Part shown: positions 44,227 through 53,117 of the stretch, piece after piece
Layout of the letters: each line of letters begins with the position of its first letter
Position numbering within the stretch: the stretch's first letter is position 1
Assembly: GCA_009840525.1 (NCBI GenBank)
Contig: VXNP01000027.1
Location: 1 to 64,000 of the forward strand
Direction: 5' to 3'
Source of the DNA: Gammaproteobacteria bacterium
Lineage (GTDB): Bacteria; Gemmatimonadota; Gemmatimonadetes; Longimicrobiales; Gaopeijiaceae
DNA length: 64,000 nucleotides
Notes under the pieces: model-generated
Told to the model about the DNA's origin: nothing
What the model saw: the letters and a program-made list of their open reading frames with translations, nothing else
The model's database searches: none
Position numbers and translations under genes: made by a program

Positions 44227-44474
44227 GAGAACGCAGCCGCATCGTCGGCAATCTGGAGGCCATCTACACCAGCGCCTTCAGCAGGGCCGAACGCGACAAC
44301 GACCGCGCCGAGATGGATCGGCTGGACTTCGCCTTCCAGCGCGACCAGCTCTACCTGGAAGCGCTGCTCGACATCCGCGACCTCCTCCTCCCCGAAGCGG
44401 AAGGCGCCGTGGACAAGGCCACGAGCCTGATCGACAAGGCGAAGGTCCTCCGGAGGGCCGTCAAGCTGCGGTAG
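44223..44474 (+). CDS. Small conserved-looking helical protein, 83 aa
   Basis: Starts at ATG 44223 inside the stop of the hydrolase gene (ATGA). Highly charged helices: LEAIYTSAFSRAERDNDRAE, FAFQRDQLYLEALLDIRDLL, SLIDKAKVLRRAVKLR. No known motif. The 4-bp overlap suggests co-translation with the hydrolase. Its 3' end overlaps the convergent acetyltransferase by 14 bp. Confidence 0.65.
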   Translation: MRERSRIVGNLEAIYTSAFSRAERDNDRAEMDRLDFAFQRDQLYLEALLDIRDLLLPEAEGAVDKATSLIDKAKVLRRAVKLR

Positions 44475-45012
44475 CCGACTTGGACATGTAGATGTCCGGC
44501 CGGCCCCGGCCGTTGGCGTCGGGCATGCACCCGGTGACCACGTAGCCCAGCCGCCGGTAGAAGAGAAACGGGTGCCGGCTGCCCAGGTCCCGCAGTGCGG
44601 CGATGTGACGCGGGACATCCTCGTAGAGGTTCACCTCCGCGAGCGAAGTCTGACCGCCATCGTCATCGGTGCCGAGCGTGAAAGTCAGCGCACCGCGGCG
44701 CCGCGCCTCATCCTCGAATGCGGCCACCAGCGCCCTTCCCACGCCGCGAAGCCGGTGCTCGCGCCGCACGACGAGCGGGTGCAGTTCCCACACCCGGCCC
44801 TCGTATTGCGGCAGACCGCCGATCCACCCCAGGAGCCGGACACCGTCGAGGGCGGCGAAGGCGAAGCCCTGGCGAAGGACCTGCGACACCTCCTCCGCGG
44901 CGGCCTCGAGATCCGGCCACCCCCGCGGATGATCGTCGAAGCCCTCAACCAGCAGCGCCGCGGCCTGCCGGTGCACGGCGTCGGGCTGGCCGCCCAGCTC
45001 GGCAATCGTCAC
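44461..45012 (-). CDS. GNAT acetyltransferase, AAC(6')-like
   Basis: A 183-aa GNAT protein. ELHPLVVRREHRLRGVGRAL is the acetyl-CoA-binding motif A, and LGTDDDGGQTSLAEVNLYED, HPFLFYRRLGYVVTGCMPDA and RPDIYMSK closely follow the pattern of aminoglycoside 6'-N-acetyltransferases of the AAC(6')-I type. Whether it confers resistance or has a housekeeping substrate cannot be told from sequence. The start is GTG 45012, preceded at good spacing by AGGGAG; ATG 45066 upstream gives 201 aa. Confidence 0.82.
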   Translation of the reverse strand: MTIAELGGQPDAVHRQAAALLVEGFDDHPRGWPDLEAAAEEVSQVLRQGFAFAALDGVRLLGWIGGLPQYEGRVWELHPLVVRREHRLRGVGRALVAAFEDEARRRGALTFTLGTDDDGGQTSLAEVNLYEDVPRHIAALRDLGSRHPFLFYRRLGYVVTGCMPDANGRGRPDIYMSKSATAA

Positions 45013-45131
45013 ATCGCTCTCCCTGTGTGCGGTTCGCACGGCGCTCGGCCCCGGAGCAGGGGTCATGCACCGGTATTATACTCCGCACTGGATGCACGCT
45101 GGCGTCGTACACGGACCTGCGATGGATGCGG

Positions 45132-45683
45132 ATGAAGATCTATACCAGACGAGGCGACGAGGGAGACACCGGCCTGCTGGGGGGTGGGCGGGTGGCCAAG
45201 GATCATCCGCGCCTGCACGCGTACGGCACGGTGGACGAGCTCAGCTCGTGCCTCGGGCTCGCCCGCAGCCGGACCGGGGTTCCGGCCACCGCCGCCCGGC
45301 TGGTCCGGATCCAGCGCGATCTCTTCGCCATCGGCGCCTCCCTGGCGCGTCCGTCGGCCGCGGAGGGACGCAAGCAGCCGCCGGTGCCCGAGGTGCCGGT
45401 CGAGCGGGTCGCCGAGATGGAGGCGTGGATGGACGAAGCCGACGCCGGGCTGCCCCCGCTGCACAACTTCATCCTGCCGGGCGGTGTGCCGGCCGCCGCG
45501 ACGCTGCACCTCGCTCGCTCCGTGTGCCGGCGGGCGGAGCGAGTCACCGTGTCGCTCGCGGCGCGCGAAGCGGTCGACGAAGGCATCGTCCGCTACCTCA
45601 ACCGGCTGTCGGACCTGCTCTTCGTGCTGGCCCGGGTCGAGAACCACGCCGCGGGAACCGCCGACCAGACCTGGGAGAAGTGA
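45132..45683 (+). CDS. Cob(I)alamin adenosyltransferase, PduO type
   Basis: A 183-aa ATP:cob(I)alamin adenosyltransferase making adenosylcobalamin. Family hallmarks: [20 protein letters not shown] at the start (ATP-binding loop), [41 protein letters not shown] and [14 protein letters not shown] at the C-end. No other cobalamin gene is nearby. Two ATG codons (45126, 45132) are close; 45132 gives the normal N-terminus. Confidence 0.93.
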   Translation: MKIYTRRGDEGDTGLLGGGRVAKDHPRLHAYGTVDELSSCLGLARSRTGVPATAARLVRIQRDLFAIGASLARPSAAEGRKQPPVPEVPVERVAEMEAWMDEADAGLPPLHNFILPGGVPAAATLHLARSVCRRAERVTVSLAAREAVDEGIVRYLNRLSDLLFVLARVENHAAGTADQTWEK

Positions 45684-45879
45684 GCCGCCTCGCCGGCGAG
45701 GTTACAAGGGAACCGCAGGGCGCGAGCCCGGCACTTCCGGGGAGCGTGGTCCTTGCAACCGCTATTGGCTTCCTGCATCATTCAGCGCGGTATGGAGCCG
45801 GAATAACGCTCGGTGGGCCCGCGGTGTGCAGGTCGGCAATGCGCCATGCCCCGGGCCACTTCGAGTCTCAGGAGGGACC
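45684..45879. other. Intergenic, upstream of ferredoxin
   Basis: 196 bp with no recognised gene. The 3' end holds the strong ribosome site GGAGGG of the ferredoxin gene. No clear promoter or repeat was seen. Confidence 0.4.
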
Positions 45880-46113
45880 ATGACATACATCATCACGGAG
45901 CCGTGCATCGGGACCAAGGACGCGAGTTGCGTCGAGGTCTGTCCGGTGGACTGCATCTACGAAACCGAGGATCAGTATCTCATCCACCCGGATGAATGCA
46001 TCGACTGCGGAGCGTGCGAGCCGGAGTGTCCCGTGCAGGCCATCTTCCCGGACACGGATGTCCCCGACGAGTGGACGAACTACATCGAGAAGAACAAGGA
46101 CTACTTCGAATGA
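45880..46113 (+). CDS. Seven-iron ferredoxin (FdxA-like)
   Basis: A 77-aa bacterial-type ferredoxin. [27 protein letters not shown] supply the first cluster ligands with the spacing typical of 3Fe-4S plus 4Fe-4S ferredoxins, and [17 protein letters not shown] gives the second. C-terminal tail [15 protein letters not shown]. Acts as a low-potential electron carrier. It starts immediately after a strong ribosome site; a terminator-like hairpin lies downstream. Confidence 0.93.
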   Translation: MTYIITEPCIGTKDASCVEVCPVDCIYETEDQYLIHPDECIDCGACEPECPVQAIFPDTDVPDEWTNYIEKNKDYFE

Positions 46114-46163
46114 TCCCCGGCGGACGGCGGGTATTTGCCTGAGGGTCACCCCTTCCCGGCAGG

Positions 46164-46182
46164 GGCGCGAGCGGGTCGCGCC
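46164..46182. terminator. Hairpin between convergent ferredoxin and small membrane gene
   Basis: GGCGCGA-GCGGG-TCGCGCC, a perfect 7-bp GC stem with a 5-nt loop, set 50 bp after the ferredoxin stop and flanked by the further complementary CCCGGC/GCCGGG. No T-tract follows, so it is a possible rho-independent-like terminator or 3' stabilising structure. Confidence 0.5.
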
Positions 46183-46205
46183 GGGGAATCGGGGCGTCAG
46201 ATGAT

Positions 46206-46409
46206 CTAGATGCCCAGTTCCCGCAACTGCTCCGGGGTGAGCGCTCGCCGGTAGGCGTCCCGAGCCCGCGTGCGGTGGCGGGACCGGGTGCCGACGAGGA
46301 TGAGGGTAGCCACGGCAGCGGCACCCAGCAGGCCAACGGTAAAGACTCGGATGATCCCCTCCCCATTTTGCAGATCCCGTATTCCAACCAGCCTTCGCCG
46401 CCCCTTCAT
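46206..46409 (-). CDS. Small single-TM protein, hypothetical
   Basis: A 67-aa frame with one hydrophobic helix (VFTVGLLGAAAVATLILVG), basic juxtamembrane Arg/His residues and the C-terminal ALTPEQLRELGI, a motif seen at the end of many short membrane proteins. No family recognised. Coding potential is only moderate; a shadow ORF is possible. Confidence 0.4.
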   Translation of the reverse strand: MKGRRRLVGIRDLQNGEGIIRVFTVGLLGAAAVATLILVGTRSRHRTRARDAYRRALTPEQLRELGI

Positions 46410-46597
46410 AGCATGAACCGTGCCTCGCGCGATTCGGGCGCCAAAACGCCCCTGAGGGCGGCAATCTCCCCACTTCGGGCGTGCTTGCCCGAATCATGGC
46501 GGATACGTGCAATCGGAAAACCGGCAACGATCTTGCCGGAGCCACTGAAAACTGATGCCCGCCCGGGTCATGGGCCGCCCCTCGGCGGGACTCCGCG

Positions 46598-47773
46598 ATG
46601 ACCCCGCGGGAGAGCGTGGAGAGCCGCGCGAGGGAGGGCGACGCGCTCGCGCTGGCCCGGCTTCTGGTGGCCGTGCCGTCCGTCAATCCGCGCATCGAGG
46701 CTTCCGGCGGCGGAGAAGCGGAGATCGCCGCCTGCGCGGCCGGGTTGCTTGAAGGCTGGGGATTCGATGTCTCGCTGACGGAGCCCGAGGCGGGCCGCCC
46801 CAACGTGGTCGGACGCACGGGCGACGGGCCCCGGAGCCTGATGTTCAACGGTCACCTGGACACCGTCGGCGTCGATGGGATGACCATCGACCCGTTCGGC
46901 GCGCAGGTTCGGGACGGACGCCTGTGGGGGCGCGGGTCGTGCGACATGAAGGGTGGAGTGGCGGCCCTCTTGAGCGCCGCGGCCGCCCTGGCGCGCCGGG
47001 GTTCGCCCGGTGAACTCATCGTCGCGCTGACCGCCGACGAGGAGCACGCCAGCACCGGCATGGCGGGACTCACCGAGGCCGGCGTGGGCGCCGATGCGGC
47101 CGTGGTGTGCGAGCCGACCGGGCTTGCGGTCATGCCCGCCCACAAGGGCTTCGTATGGGTCGAGGCCGCCTTCGCGGGTCGAGCGGCGCACGGTTCCCGA
47201 CCCGACCAGGGCGTGGACGCGATTCTGCACGCCGCCGAGTTCCTCGTCGCCATGGCCGAGTACGAGGAGAGCCTGTTCGAGCGGGCGCCGCATCCCCTGC
47301 TGGGCTGGGGGTCGATTCACGCGGGGACCATCTCCGGGGGGGCCGCCCCGTCGGTCTACCCCGAGCACTGCGAGGTCGTGGTGGAACGGCGAACCCTGCC
47401 CCACGAGTCGCCCGAAGCCGTCATGCAGGAGCTCGCCGCCGTGGTGGCGGGGCTCGGAGAGGAGGCACGGTCCGGCGCCGCGCTGCGAATGACGCTGGAG
47501 CGTCCGGGGACGGAGGTGCCGGAGGCGTCACCATTGGTGCAGGGCCTGCTCGGGGCGATCGCCGCCAGCGGACGGGATCCGACCATCGAGGGCATGACGG
47601 CCTGGGTCGACGCCGCCTTCCTGAACCGCTCCGGGACTCCGGCCGTATGTTTCGGTCCGGGGTCGATCGCGCAGGCCCACTCCGCCGACGAGTGGATCGC
47701 GGTCGACGAGATCGAGGCCTGCGCGCGCATCCTCGAGGATTTCGGGCGGGAGTTTCTGTCTGGAGGAAGGTAG
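46598..47773 (+). CDS. M20 family metallopeptidase / deacylase
   Basis: A 391-aa zinc amidohydrolase of the ArgE/DapE/CPG2 type. Metal ligands: NGHLDTVGVDG (His/Asp), WGRGSCDMKGG (Asp), TADEEHASTG (catalytic Glu-Glu); dimerisation domain between ~residues 180-290; C-terminal His in CFGPGSIAQAHSADEWI. Probable substrates are N-acyl amino acids or dipeptides; specificity cannot be assigned. The next gene begins at the following base. Confidence 0.9.
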   Translation: MTPRESVESRAREGDALALARLLVAVPSVNPRIEASGGGEAEIAACAAGLLEGWGFDVSLTEPEAGRPNVVGRTGDGPRSLMFNGHLDTVGVDGMTIDPFGAQVRDGRLWGRGSCDMKGGVAALLSAAAALARRGSPGELIVALTADEEHASTGMAGLTEAGVGADAAVVCEPTGLAVMPAHKGFVWVEAAFAGRAAHGSRPDQGVDAILHAAEFLVAMAEYEESLFERAPHPLLGWGSIHAGTISGGAAPSVYPEHCEVVVERRTLPHESPEAVMQELAAVVAGLGEEARSGAALRMTLERPGTEVPEASPLVQGLLGAIAASGRDPTIEGMTAWVDAAFLNRSGTPAVCFGPGSIAQAHSADEWIAVDEIEACARILEDFGREFLSGGR

Positions 47774-48487
47774 ATGAAGAACGATCCCGCGACCGGCGGC
47801 ACAGCGCTCGACAAGGTGCGCCAGGCCACCATCGACCGGTTGTGCGAGCGGTTCGCCGAGGATCGCCTGTCCATGCGCGACTTCGAGCGCCGCCTTGATC
47901 TCGCGCATCGGGCGACCTCGACCCGTCAGCTCGCGACGCTCGTGGCCGGTTTCCCTGCCCCGACGCAGGAGCCCGCCGCCGCCGGCCTCGTCCCGGCGAC
48001 TCCCGCCCGCCAGACCCTCCCCGCGGATGTCGTGCCTCCGGAGCGGGTGCCGGCCCGGCAGTTCATGGCGGGTGTGCTGGGCGCGAGCACGCGGGGCGGG
48101 GCGTGGATCGCGCCTCGCGAGATGTACGCCGTCGCGCTCATGGGGGGCGTCGAGCTCGATTTTCGGGAAGCCGGCTTCGGCCCGGGTGTGACCGAGGTCA
48201 CCGTCTTCGCCCTCTGGGGAGGCGTGGACATCATCGTTCCTCCAGGTCTCCAGGTCGAATGCAGCGGCGCGGGCATCATGGGAGCGTTCGAACGGACGCC
48301 CGACGAGCTCGCGGACGCGTCCGCAGGCTCCCTGGATCCGGGATCTCCGGTGTTGCGGGTCAACGGGGTGGCCATGATGGGTGGCGTTGACGTGACCACG
48401 CGGCTGCCGGGCGAAAGGGAGAAGGACGCGGCCCGCCGCCGCAAGCTGGCGCGGAAGGCGCGCCGCAAGGAGCTCCGCGGATGGTGA
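47774..48487 (+). CDS. DUF1707 / LiaF-like membrane-stress-associated protein
   Basis: A 237-aa soluble protein. The N-terminus (RQATIDRLCERFAEDRLSMR, DFERRLDLAHRATSTRQLA) is the DUF1707 helical domain; the C-terminal part (VALMGGVELDFREAGF, VTVFALWGGVDIIVPPG) matches the LiaF-like C-terminal beta domain that responds to cell-envelope stress in Gram-positives. ATG starts one base after the M20 stop. It overlaps the arginase gene start by 7 bp. Confidence 0.78.
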   Translation: MKNDPATGGTALDKVRQATIDRLCERFAEDRLSMRDFERRLDLAHRATSTRQLATLVAGFPAPTQEPAAAGLVPATPARQTLPADVVPPERVPARQFMAGVLGASTRGGAWIAPREMYAVALMGGVELDFREAGFGPGVTEVTVFALWGGVDIIVPPGLQVECSGAGIMGAFERTPDELADASAGSLDPGSPVLRVNGVAMMGGVDVTTRLPGEREKDAARRRKLARKARRKELRGW

Positions 48488-49392
48488 AAGAGCTGGCGCT
48501 GGTGTCGGTGCAGATGGATCTCGGCGCCGGGCGGCGCGGCGTGGACATGGGGCCGTCCGCGATGCGCATCGCCGGCCTCCGCGACGCGCTGGAGCGACTC
48601 GGCTATCGTGTCCGCGAGATGGGAACGGTGGTGGCGACCGATCCCGAGCGCACCGAGCAGCGGGACCTGCAGGCGCGCTACCTGCCCGAAGTCGAATCCG
48701 TGTGCCGCCGCGCCCGCGACATGGTCGAGGATGCGCTGGTGCGGGGATGGATGCCGCTCGTGCTGGGCGGCGACCACAGCATCGCCATCGGATCCGTGGC
48801 CGGCGTCAGCCGCTTCTACGCGCGCAGCAGGGAGAGGATCGGTCTCATCTGGGTGGATGCCCACTCGGACATGAACACGCCCGAGTCCAGCCCGTCCGGC
48901 AACGTGCACGGGATGCCGCTCGCGGTGCTGACCGGCCACGGGCCGCAGGTGCTGAGATCGCTTGCGGACAGGCACCCGGCGGTGCGGCCGGAAAACGTGA
49001 GCATGATCGGGGTGCGCGAAATCGACCGGGCCGAACGAGAGGTGGTCAGGTCATCAGGCGTGCGCGTGTTCACCATGTCGGAGGTGGACGAGCGCGGGAT
49101 CGCCTCCTGCGTGGACGAGGCGATTGCCAGAGCGAGCGCCGGCACCGCCGGGTTCCACCTCTCCTACGACCTCGACAGCCTCGATCCCATGATCGCACCG
49201 GGGGTCGGCACGCCCGTGGCCGGCGGGCTGACCTTCCGCGAAGGACACCTGATCTGCGAGAAGGTGGCGCGGTCGGGAAGGCTCGTCGGCCTGGAAATGG
49301 TGGAACTCAACCCGGTCTTGGACGCACGCAACCGCACCGCCCGGATGGCGGTGGGGCTGATCGCCTCCGCGCTGGGACAGACGATCCTCTGA
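48481..49392 (+). CDS. Arginase / agmatinase-family ureohydrolase, probably arginase
   Basis: A 303-aa ureohydrolase. Binuclear Mn ligands: VLGGDHSIAIG, IWVDAHSDMNTP and SYDLDSLDPMIAPG are complete, and SPSGNVHGMPLAV matches arginase rather than agmatinase. It would produce ornithine and urea. ATG 48481 lies in the end of the previous gene. No urease is in the window. Confidence 0.9.
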   Translation: MVKELALVSVQMDLGAGRRGVDMGPSAMRIAGLRDALERLGYRVREMGTVVATDPERTEQRDLQARYLPEVESVCRRARDMVEDALVRGWMPLVLGGDHSIAIGSVAGVSRFYARSRERIGLIWVDAHSDMNTPESSPSGNVHGMPLAVLTGHGPQVLRSLADRHPAVRPENVSMIGVREIDRAEREVVRSSGVRVFTMSEVDERGIASCVDEAIARASAGTAGFHLSYDLDSLDPMIAPGVGTPVAGGLTFREGHLICEKVARSGRLVGLEMVELNPVLDARNRTARMAVGLIASALGQTIL

Positions 49393-49443
49393 GCGAGCGG
49401 CGCCGCTTCCGCCCTTCGGCTGGCGGACGCCGCCCCGCCCGAC

Positions 49444-49863
49444 CTACGCGCAGTGCTCGTCGAAGGCGCTGCCCAGGTCGGCGGCGATCTGGTAGGCCGA
49501 ATGCCCCTCGATCTGGTGCCGTTCCATCATGTACACGAGCTCGCCGTCCTTGAACAGCGCGACCGAGGGAGACGACGGCGGGTAGCCGGCGATGAACTCG
49601 CGGGCCTTGGCCGTGGCATCCATGTCCTGACCGGCGAACACGGTGGTCAGGATCTCTGGACGGTTCTCGTTCTCCAGCGCCAGGGCGACGCCGGGACGCA
49701 TGGCGCCGGCCGCGCAACCGCAGATCGAGTTGACCACCAGCAGCAGCGGGCGGTCCTCACCGTCCACGACCGCCTGCACCTGATCGGGCGTGCGCAGTTC
49801 CTGAAAGCCCAGGCGGACGAGTTCCGCGCGCATGGGGGCGACAATCATCTCCGGGTATGGCAT
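49444..49863 (-). CDS. Bacilliredoxin (BrxA/BrxB family, DUF1094)
   Basis: A 139-aa thioredoxin-fold protein. The unusual active site reads NSICGCAAGAMRP (Cys-Gly-Cys), and VALFKDGELVYMMERHQIEG follows as in YphP/YqiW. The family de-bacillithiolates proteins in Firmicutes; in organisms without bacillithiol its partner is unclear. ATG 49863, convergent with arginase. Confidence 0.9.
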   Translation of the reverse strand: MPYPEMIVAPMRAELVRLGFQELRTPDQVQAVVDGEDRPLLLVVNSICGCAAGAMRPGVALALENENRPEILTTVFAGQDMDATAKAREFIAGYPPSSPSVALFKDGELVYMMERHQIEGHSAYQIAADLGSAFDEHCA

Positions 49864-50049
49864 CGGGAAATCACTCCGCTCGCGGGGGACGACAGGGGAC
49901 GGGATACGTAGCGGGCGATGGTACCTTACCGGATCGCCGCTTCGAACATCCCGGTGGGCGGAAGGTAACGAGGAGCGAACTGTCGCCTCAAGTCCTGGTA
50001 TTATTGGTTTCGGGAAGCTCACAGGGAAGCGGGAGGCTGCCGCGCTCGC

Positions 50050-50562
50050 ATGGTGAAGGCCACGACCTGCATCGTCCATCTGCGCGTCAACGGAGACGAC
50101 TACGCGCCGGGCGTGCCCTCGCACTACACACTGCTGGAGACGCTCCGGTACGTGATTGGGCTAACCGGCTCCAAGCAGGGCTGCGACAAGGGCGATTGCG
50201 GGGCCTGCACGGTCATCCTCGATGGAGAGCCGCACCTGTCGTGCATCACCCCGGTGCTGGCGGCGGAGGGGCGCGAGATTCGCACCGTCGAAGGGCTGGC
50301 CGGCGCGGGACGGCCGCACCCGCTCCAGGACGCCTTCGACCTCAACGGGGCAGCGCAGTGCGGTTTCTGCACGCCCGGCATCCTGTGTTCGGCGGTCGCC
50401 CTCCTGGAGCGCAACGATGCCCCGACCCGGACGGAGATCCGGGAGGCGCTCGCCGGCAACCTCTGCCGCTGCACCGGCTACACCAAGATCTACGATGCCG
50501 TCGAGTCGGCCGCCGAGGTGCTGCGCGGGCAGAGCGGCGGCGGAACGGGGAACGGCGAATGA
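50050..50562 (+). CDS. Xanthine-oxidase-family [2Fe-2S] subunit
   Basis: A 170-aa iron-sulfur subunit. First cluster: GSKQGCDKGDCGACTVILDG plus Cys in HLSCIT; second cluster: QCGFCTPGILC and NLCRCTGYTKIYDAV. It passes electrons from the molybdenum to the flavin subunit. The next gene starts inside its stop (ATGA). With the 4Fe-4S-containing FAD subunit downstream this points to the 4-hydroxybenzoyl-CoA reductase-like branch. Confidence 0.92.
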   Translation: MVKATTCIVHLRVNGDDYAPGVPSHYTLLETLRYVIGLTGSKQGCDKGDCGACTVILDGEPHLSCITPVLAAEGREIRTVEGLAGAGRPHPLQDAFDLNGAAQCGFCTPGILCSAVALLERNDAPTRTEIREALAGNLCRCTGYTKIYDAVESAAEVLRGQSGGGTGNGE

Positions 50563-53117
50563 GCGATCTCCCGAGGCGTAACCCGGCCCTGGGGGATCTT
50601 CCGTTGTGGGCGGAATCGGGCGATACCGCTCATCCGGAATCTGCGACGGATGCGGGTGACGCGGAACCCGGGGCGGCGCCCGGCGTGGCTCATCCGGAAT
50701 CCGGGACGGCGTCCGGTTTCACGCTCATCGGCAAGCCCCAGCGCAAGGTGGACGGGCTGGCCAAGGCGACCGGCAAGGCGGCGTACACCGACGACATCTC
50801 GCTTCCCGGGATGCTGCACGGGAAGATCCTGCGCAGCCCGCACCCCCACGCCCGCATCCTCTCCATCGACGCCTCCCGGGCGCTCGCGCTCGAGGGCGTG
50901 CACGCTGTCGTCACGGGCCGCGACATGCCGGTCCGATACGGAATCATTCCGTGGACGCCCGACGAGTACCCGCTTTGCGTGGAGCGGGTGCGCTACATCG
51001 GCGACGGCGTGGCGGCGGTGGCGGCCGTGGACGAGGACACCGCGATCCGGGCGCTTTCGCGGATCCGCGTCGAGTACGACGAGTTGCCCGCCTGTCTCGA
51101 TCCCGCAGAGGCGCTGGCCGCCGATGGGAGCGAGGAGCATCCCTTCATCCACGAGCCGCGCCGGGAGGGACGGAACGGCAACGTCACCAAGCGGGTGCAG
51201 CTCAGCTTCGGCGAGGTGGACGAGCGCATGGCGGACGCCGACGTGGTGGTGGAGGGCGAGTACTTCTTCGAGGGCACCACCCACACCCCCATCGAACCGC
51301 ACTGCGCCATCGGCCGCTACGACGAGAACGGGCGCCTGACGGTGTGGTCGGCGACCCAGGTGCCGCACTACCTGCACCGCGAGCTGGCCTCGGTTCTGGG
51401 GCTGGACCCCGCGATCATCCGGGTCGTGCAGCCGCCGGTGGGCGGGGCGTTCGGCGGCAAGTCCGAGCCCTTCGACCTGGAGTTCTGCGTCGCCCGCCTG
51501 TCCATGATGACGGGGCGCCCGGTCAAGATCCTCTACACCCGCGAAGAGGTGTTCTACGCCCACCGCGGGCGCCATCCCTTCCACATGAAGTACCGCACCG
51601 GCGTCGACGGCGAGGGCCGGCTGCAGGCGGTGGACGCGGAGGTCGTTCTGGACGGCGGCGCCTACGCATCCTTCGGGCTCGTGACCACGTACTACGCGGG
51701 CCAGTTGCTCACGGCGCCCTACGCCATGCCCGCGTATCGCTTCGACTCGACGCGCGTCTACACCAACAAGCCCGCCTGCGGCCCGAAACGCGGCCACGGC
51801 TCGGTGCAGCCGCGCTTCGCCTTCGAGGTGCAGTTGGACAAGCTCGCCGAGAAGCTGGCGATGGACCCCATCGAGCTCCGGCGCGTCAACTTCATGGGCG
51901 GCAACACGCGCACGGTGAACGAGCTGCGCGTCACCTCGAACGGCTTCCTGGAGTGTCTGGATGCCGTGGAAAATGCGAGCGGATGGCGGGAGCGCCATCG
52001 ACGGCTGCCGCCGGGGCGAGGACTCGGCGTCGCCGGTTCGTGCTACATCTCCGGGACCAACTACCCGGTCTATCCCAACGAGATGCCGCAGTCGGCGATC
52101 CAGCTGCAGGTGGACAGGTCGGGGCGGGTGGCGGTGCTGAGCGGAGCGTCGGAGATAGGCCAGGGGTGCGATTCCATGGTGGCATACATCACCGCGGAGG
52201 AGCTGGGGGTGCCGCTCGAGTACGTGCGCGTGCTGGCCGGCGACACCGACTTCACCCCGGTGGACCTGGGCGCCTACTCGTCGCGCATCACCTTCATGCT
52301 CGGCAACGCCTGCATCGATGCCGCCCGCAAGCTGCGGCGAAAGGTGCAGGACGCCGTGGCGGAGGAATGGGAATGCCGGCCGGGCCAGGTTCAGATGGCG
52401 GGAGGGTGGGCGTATTACACGCCGGACACCGGGCGGCGGATGCCCATCGCCCAGGCGTTCAACCTCGCCGAGGCGCGTCATGGCACGCTGGGGGCCACGG
52501 GCTGGTACAACACCCCGCGCGACAACCACGGCGATTACCGCGGCGGGACCATCGGCGCCTCGCCCGCGTACTCGTTCACCGCGCACGTGGCCGAGGTAGA
52601 CGTGGATGTCGAGACCGGCGTCGTGGACGTGGTCCGGATCTGGGTGGCGCACGACTGCGGGCGCGCCCTCAACCCGCTGCTGGTGGAGGGCCAGATGGAG
52701 GGGTCCGTCTACATGGGCTTCGCCGAGGCGCTGATGGAGGAGCAGATCTTCAAGTCCGCCGCGCAGGGACGCGCGGGGCTCCACAACGCGCCTTCGCTCC
52801 TCGACTACCGCATTCCCACCAGCCTGGACACGCCGGAAATCGAATCGCTGATCGTCGAGTCGATCGACCCGGAGGGCCCCTACGGCGCCAAGGAGGCGGG
52901 AGAGGGGCCGCTCCACTCGTCGATCCCGGCGATCGCCAACGCCATCCATGACGCCACGGGAGTTCGCATGGACCGTCTGCCCTTCTCCGCTCCGAACGTG
53001 TGGAGAGCCATCCAGGAGGCGGGGGGTCCGAAGGCGCTGGGGCCGCCAGGGCGCGCGGCCGCTCCGCCACGGGAGCCCGCGAGAGTCGACAGGGTGGCGG
53101 TGGGGGTGGGCCGATGA
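50559..53117 (+). CDS. Molybdopterin-binding subunit, 4-hydroxybenzoyl-CoA reductase-like
   Basis: An 852-aa molybdenum hydroxylase subunit. N-terminal ~45 residues are Ala/Gly/Pro-rich and unique. The aldehyde-oxidase/xanthine-dehydrogenase core begins KPQRKVDGLAKATGKAAYTDD; cofactor motifs VGGAFGGKSEPFD and GASEIGQGCDS are present, and the end carries GPYGAKEAGEGPLHSS with the catalytic Glu. Similarity of spacing to benzoyl-CoA-reducing enzymes is moderate. It overlaps the previous gene and the next by ATGA. Confidence 0.9.
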   Translation: MSDLPRRNPALGDLPLWAESGDTAHPESATDAGDAEPGAAPGVAHPESGTASGFTLIGKPQRKVDGLAKATGKAAYTDDISLPGMLHGKILRSPHPHARILSIDASRALALEGVHAVVTGRDMPVRYGIIPWTPDEYPLCVERVRYIGDGVAAVAAVDEDTAIRALSRIRVEYDELPACLDPAEALAADGSEEHPFIHEPRREGRNGNVTKRVQLSFGEVDERMADADVVVEGEYFFEGTTHTPIEPHCAIGRYDENGRLTVWSATQVPHYLHRELASVLGLDPAIIRVVQPPVGGAFGGKSEPFDLEFCVARLSMMTGRPVKILYTREEVFYAHRGRHPFHMKYRTGVDGEGRLQAVDAEVVLDGGAYASFGLVTTYYAGQLLTAPYAMPAYRFDSTRVYTNKPACGPKRGHGSVQPRFAFEVQLDKLAEKLAMDPIELRRVNFMGGNTRTVNELRVTSNGFLECLDAVENASGWRERHRRLPPGRGLGVAGSCYISGTNYPVYPNEMPQSAIQLQVDRSGRVAVLSGASEIGQGCDSMVAYITAEELGVPLEYVRVLAGDTDFTPVDLGAYSSRITFMLGNACIDAARKLRRKVQDAVAEEWECRPGQVQMAGGWAYYTPDTGRRMPIAQAFNLAEARHGTLGATGWYNTPRDNHGDYRGGTIGASPAYSFTAHVAEVDVDVETGVVDVVRIWVAHDCGRALNPLLVEGQMEGSVYMGFAEALMEEQIFKSAAQGRAGLHNAPSLLDYRIPTSLDTPEIESLIVESIDPEGPYGAKEAGEGPLHSSIPAIANAIHDATGVRMDRLPFSAPNVWRAIQEAGGPKALGPPGRAAAPPREPARVDRVAVGVGR

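Noticed and set aside
45684-45879. Possible cobalamin riboswitch near the adenosyltransferase
   Set aside because: The region is downstream of that gene and no B12-box-like sequence was recognised in it or upstream.
49857-50558. Upstream extension of the molybdopterin subunit gene
   Set aside because: It covers the whole iron-sulfur subunit in another frame; the ATGA overlap at 50559 gives the standard start.
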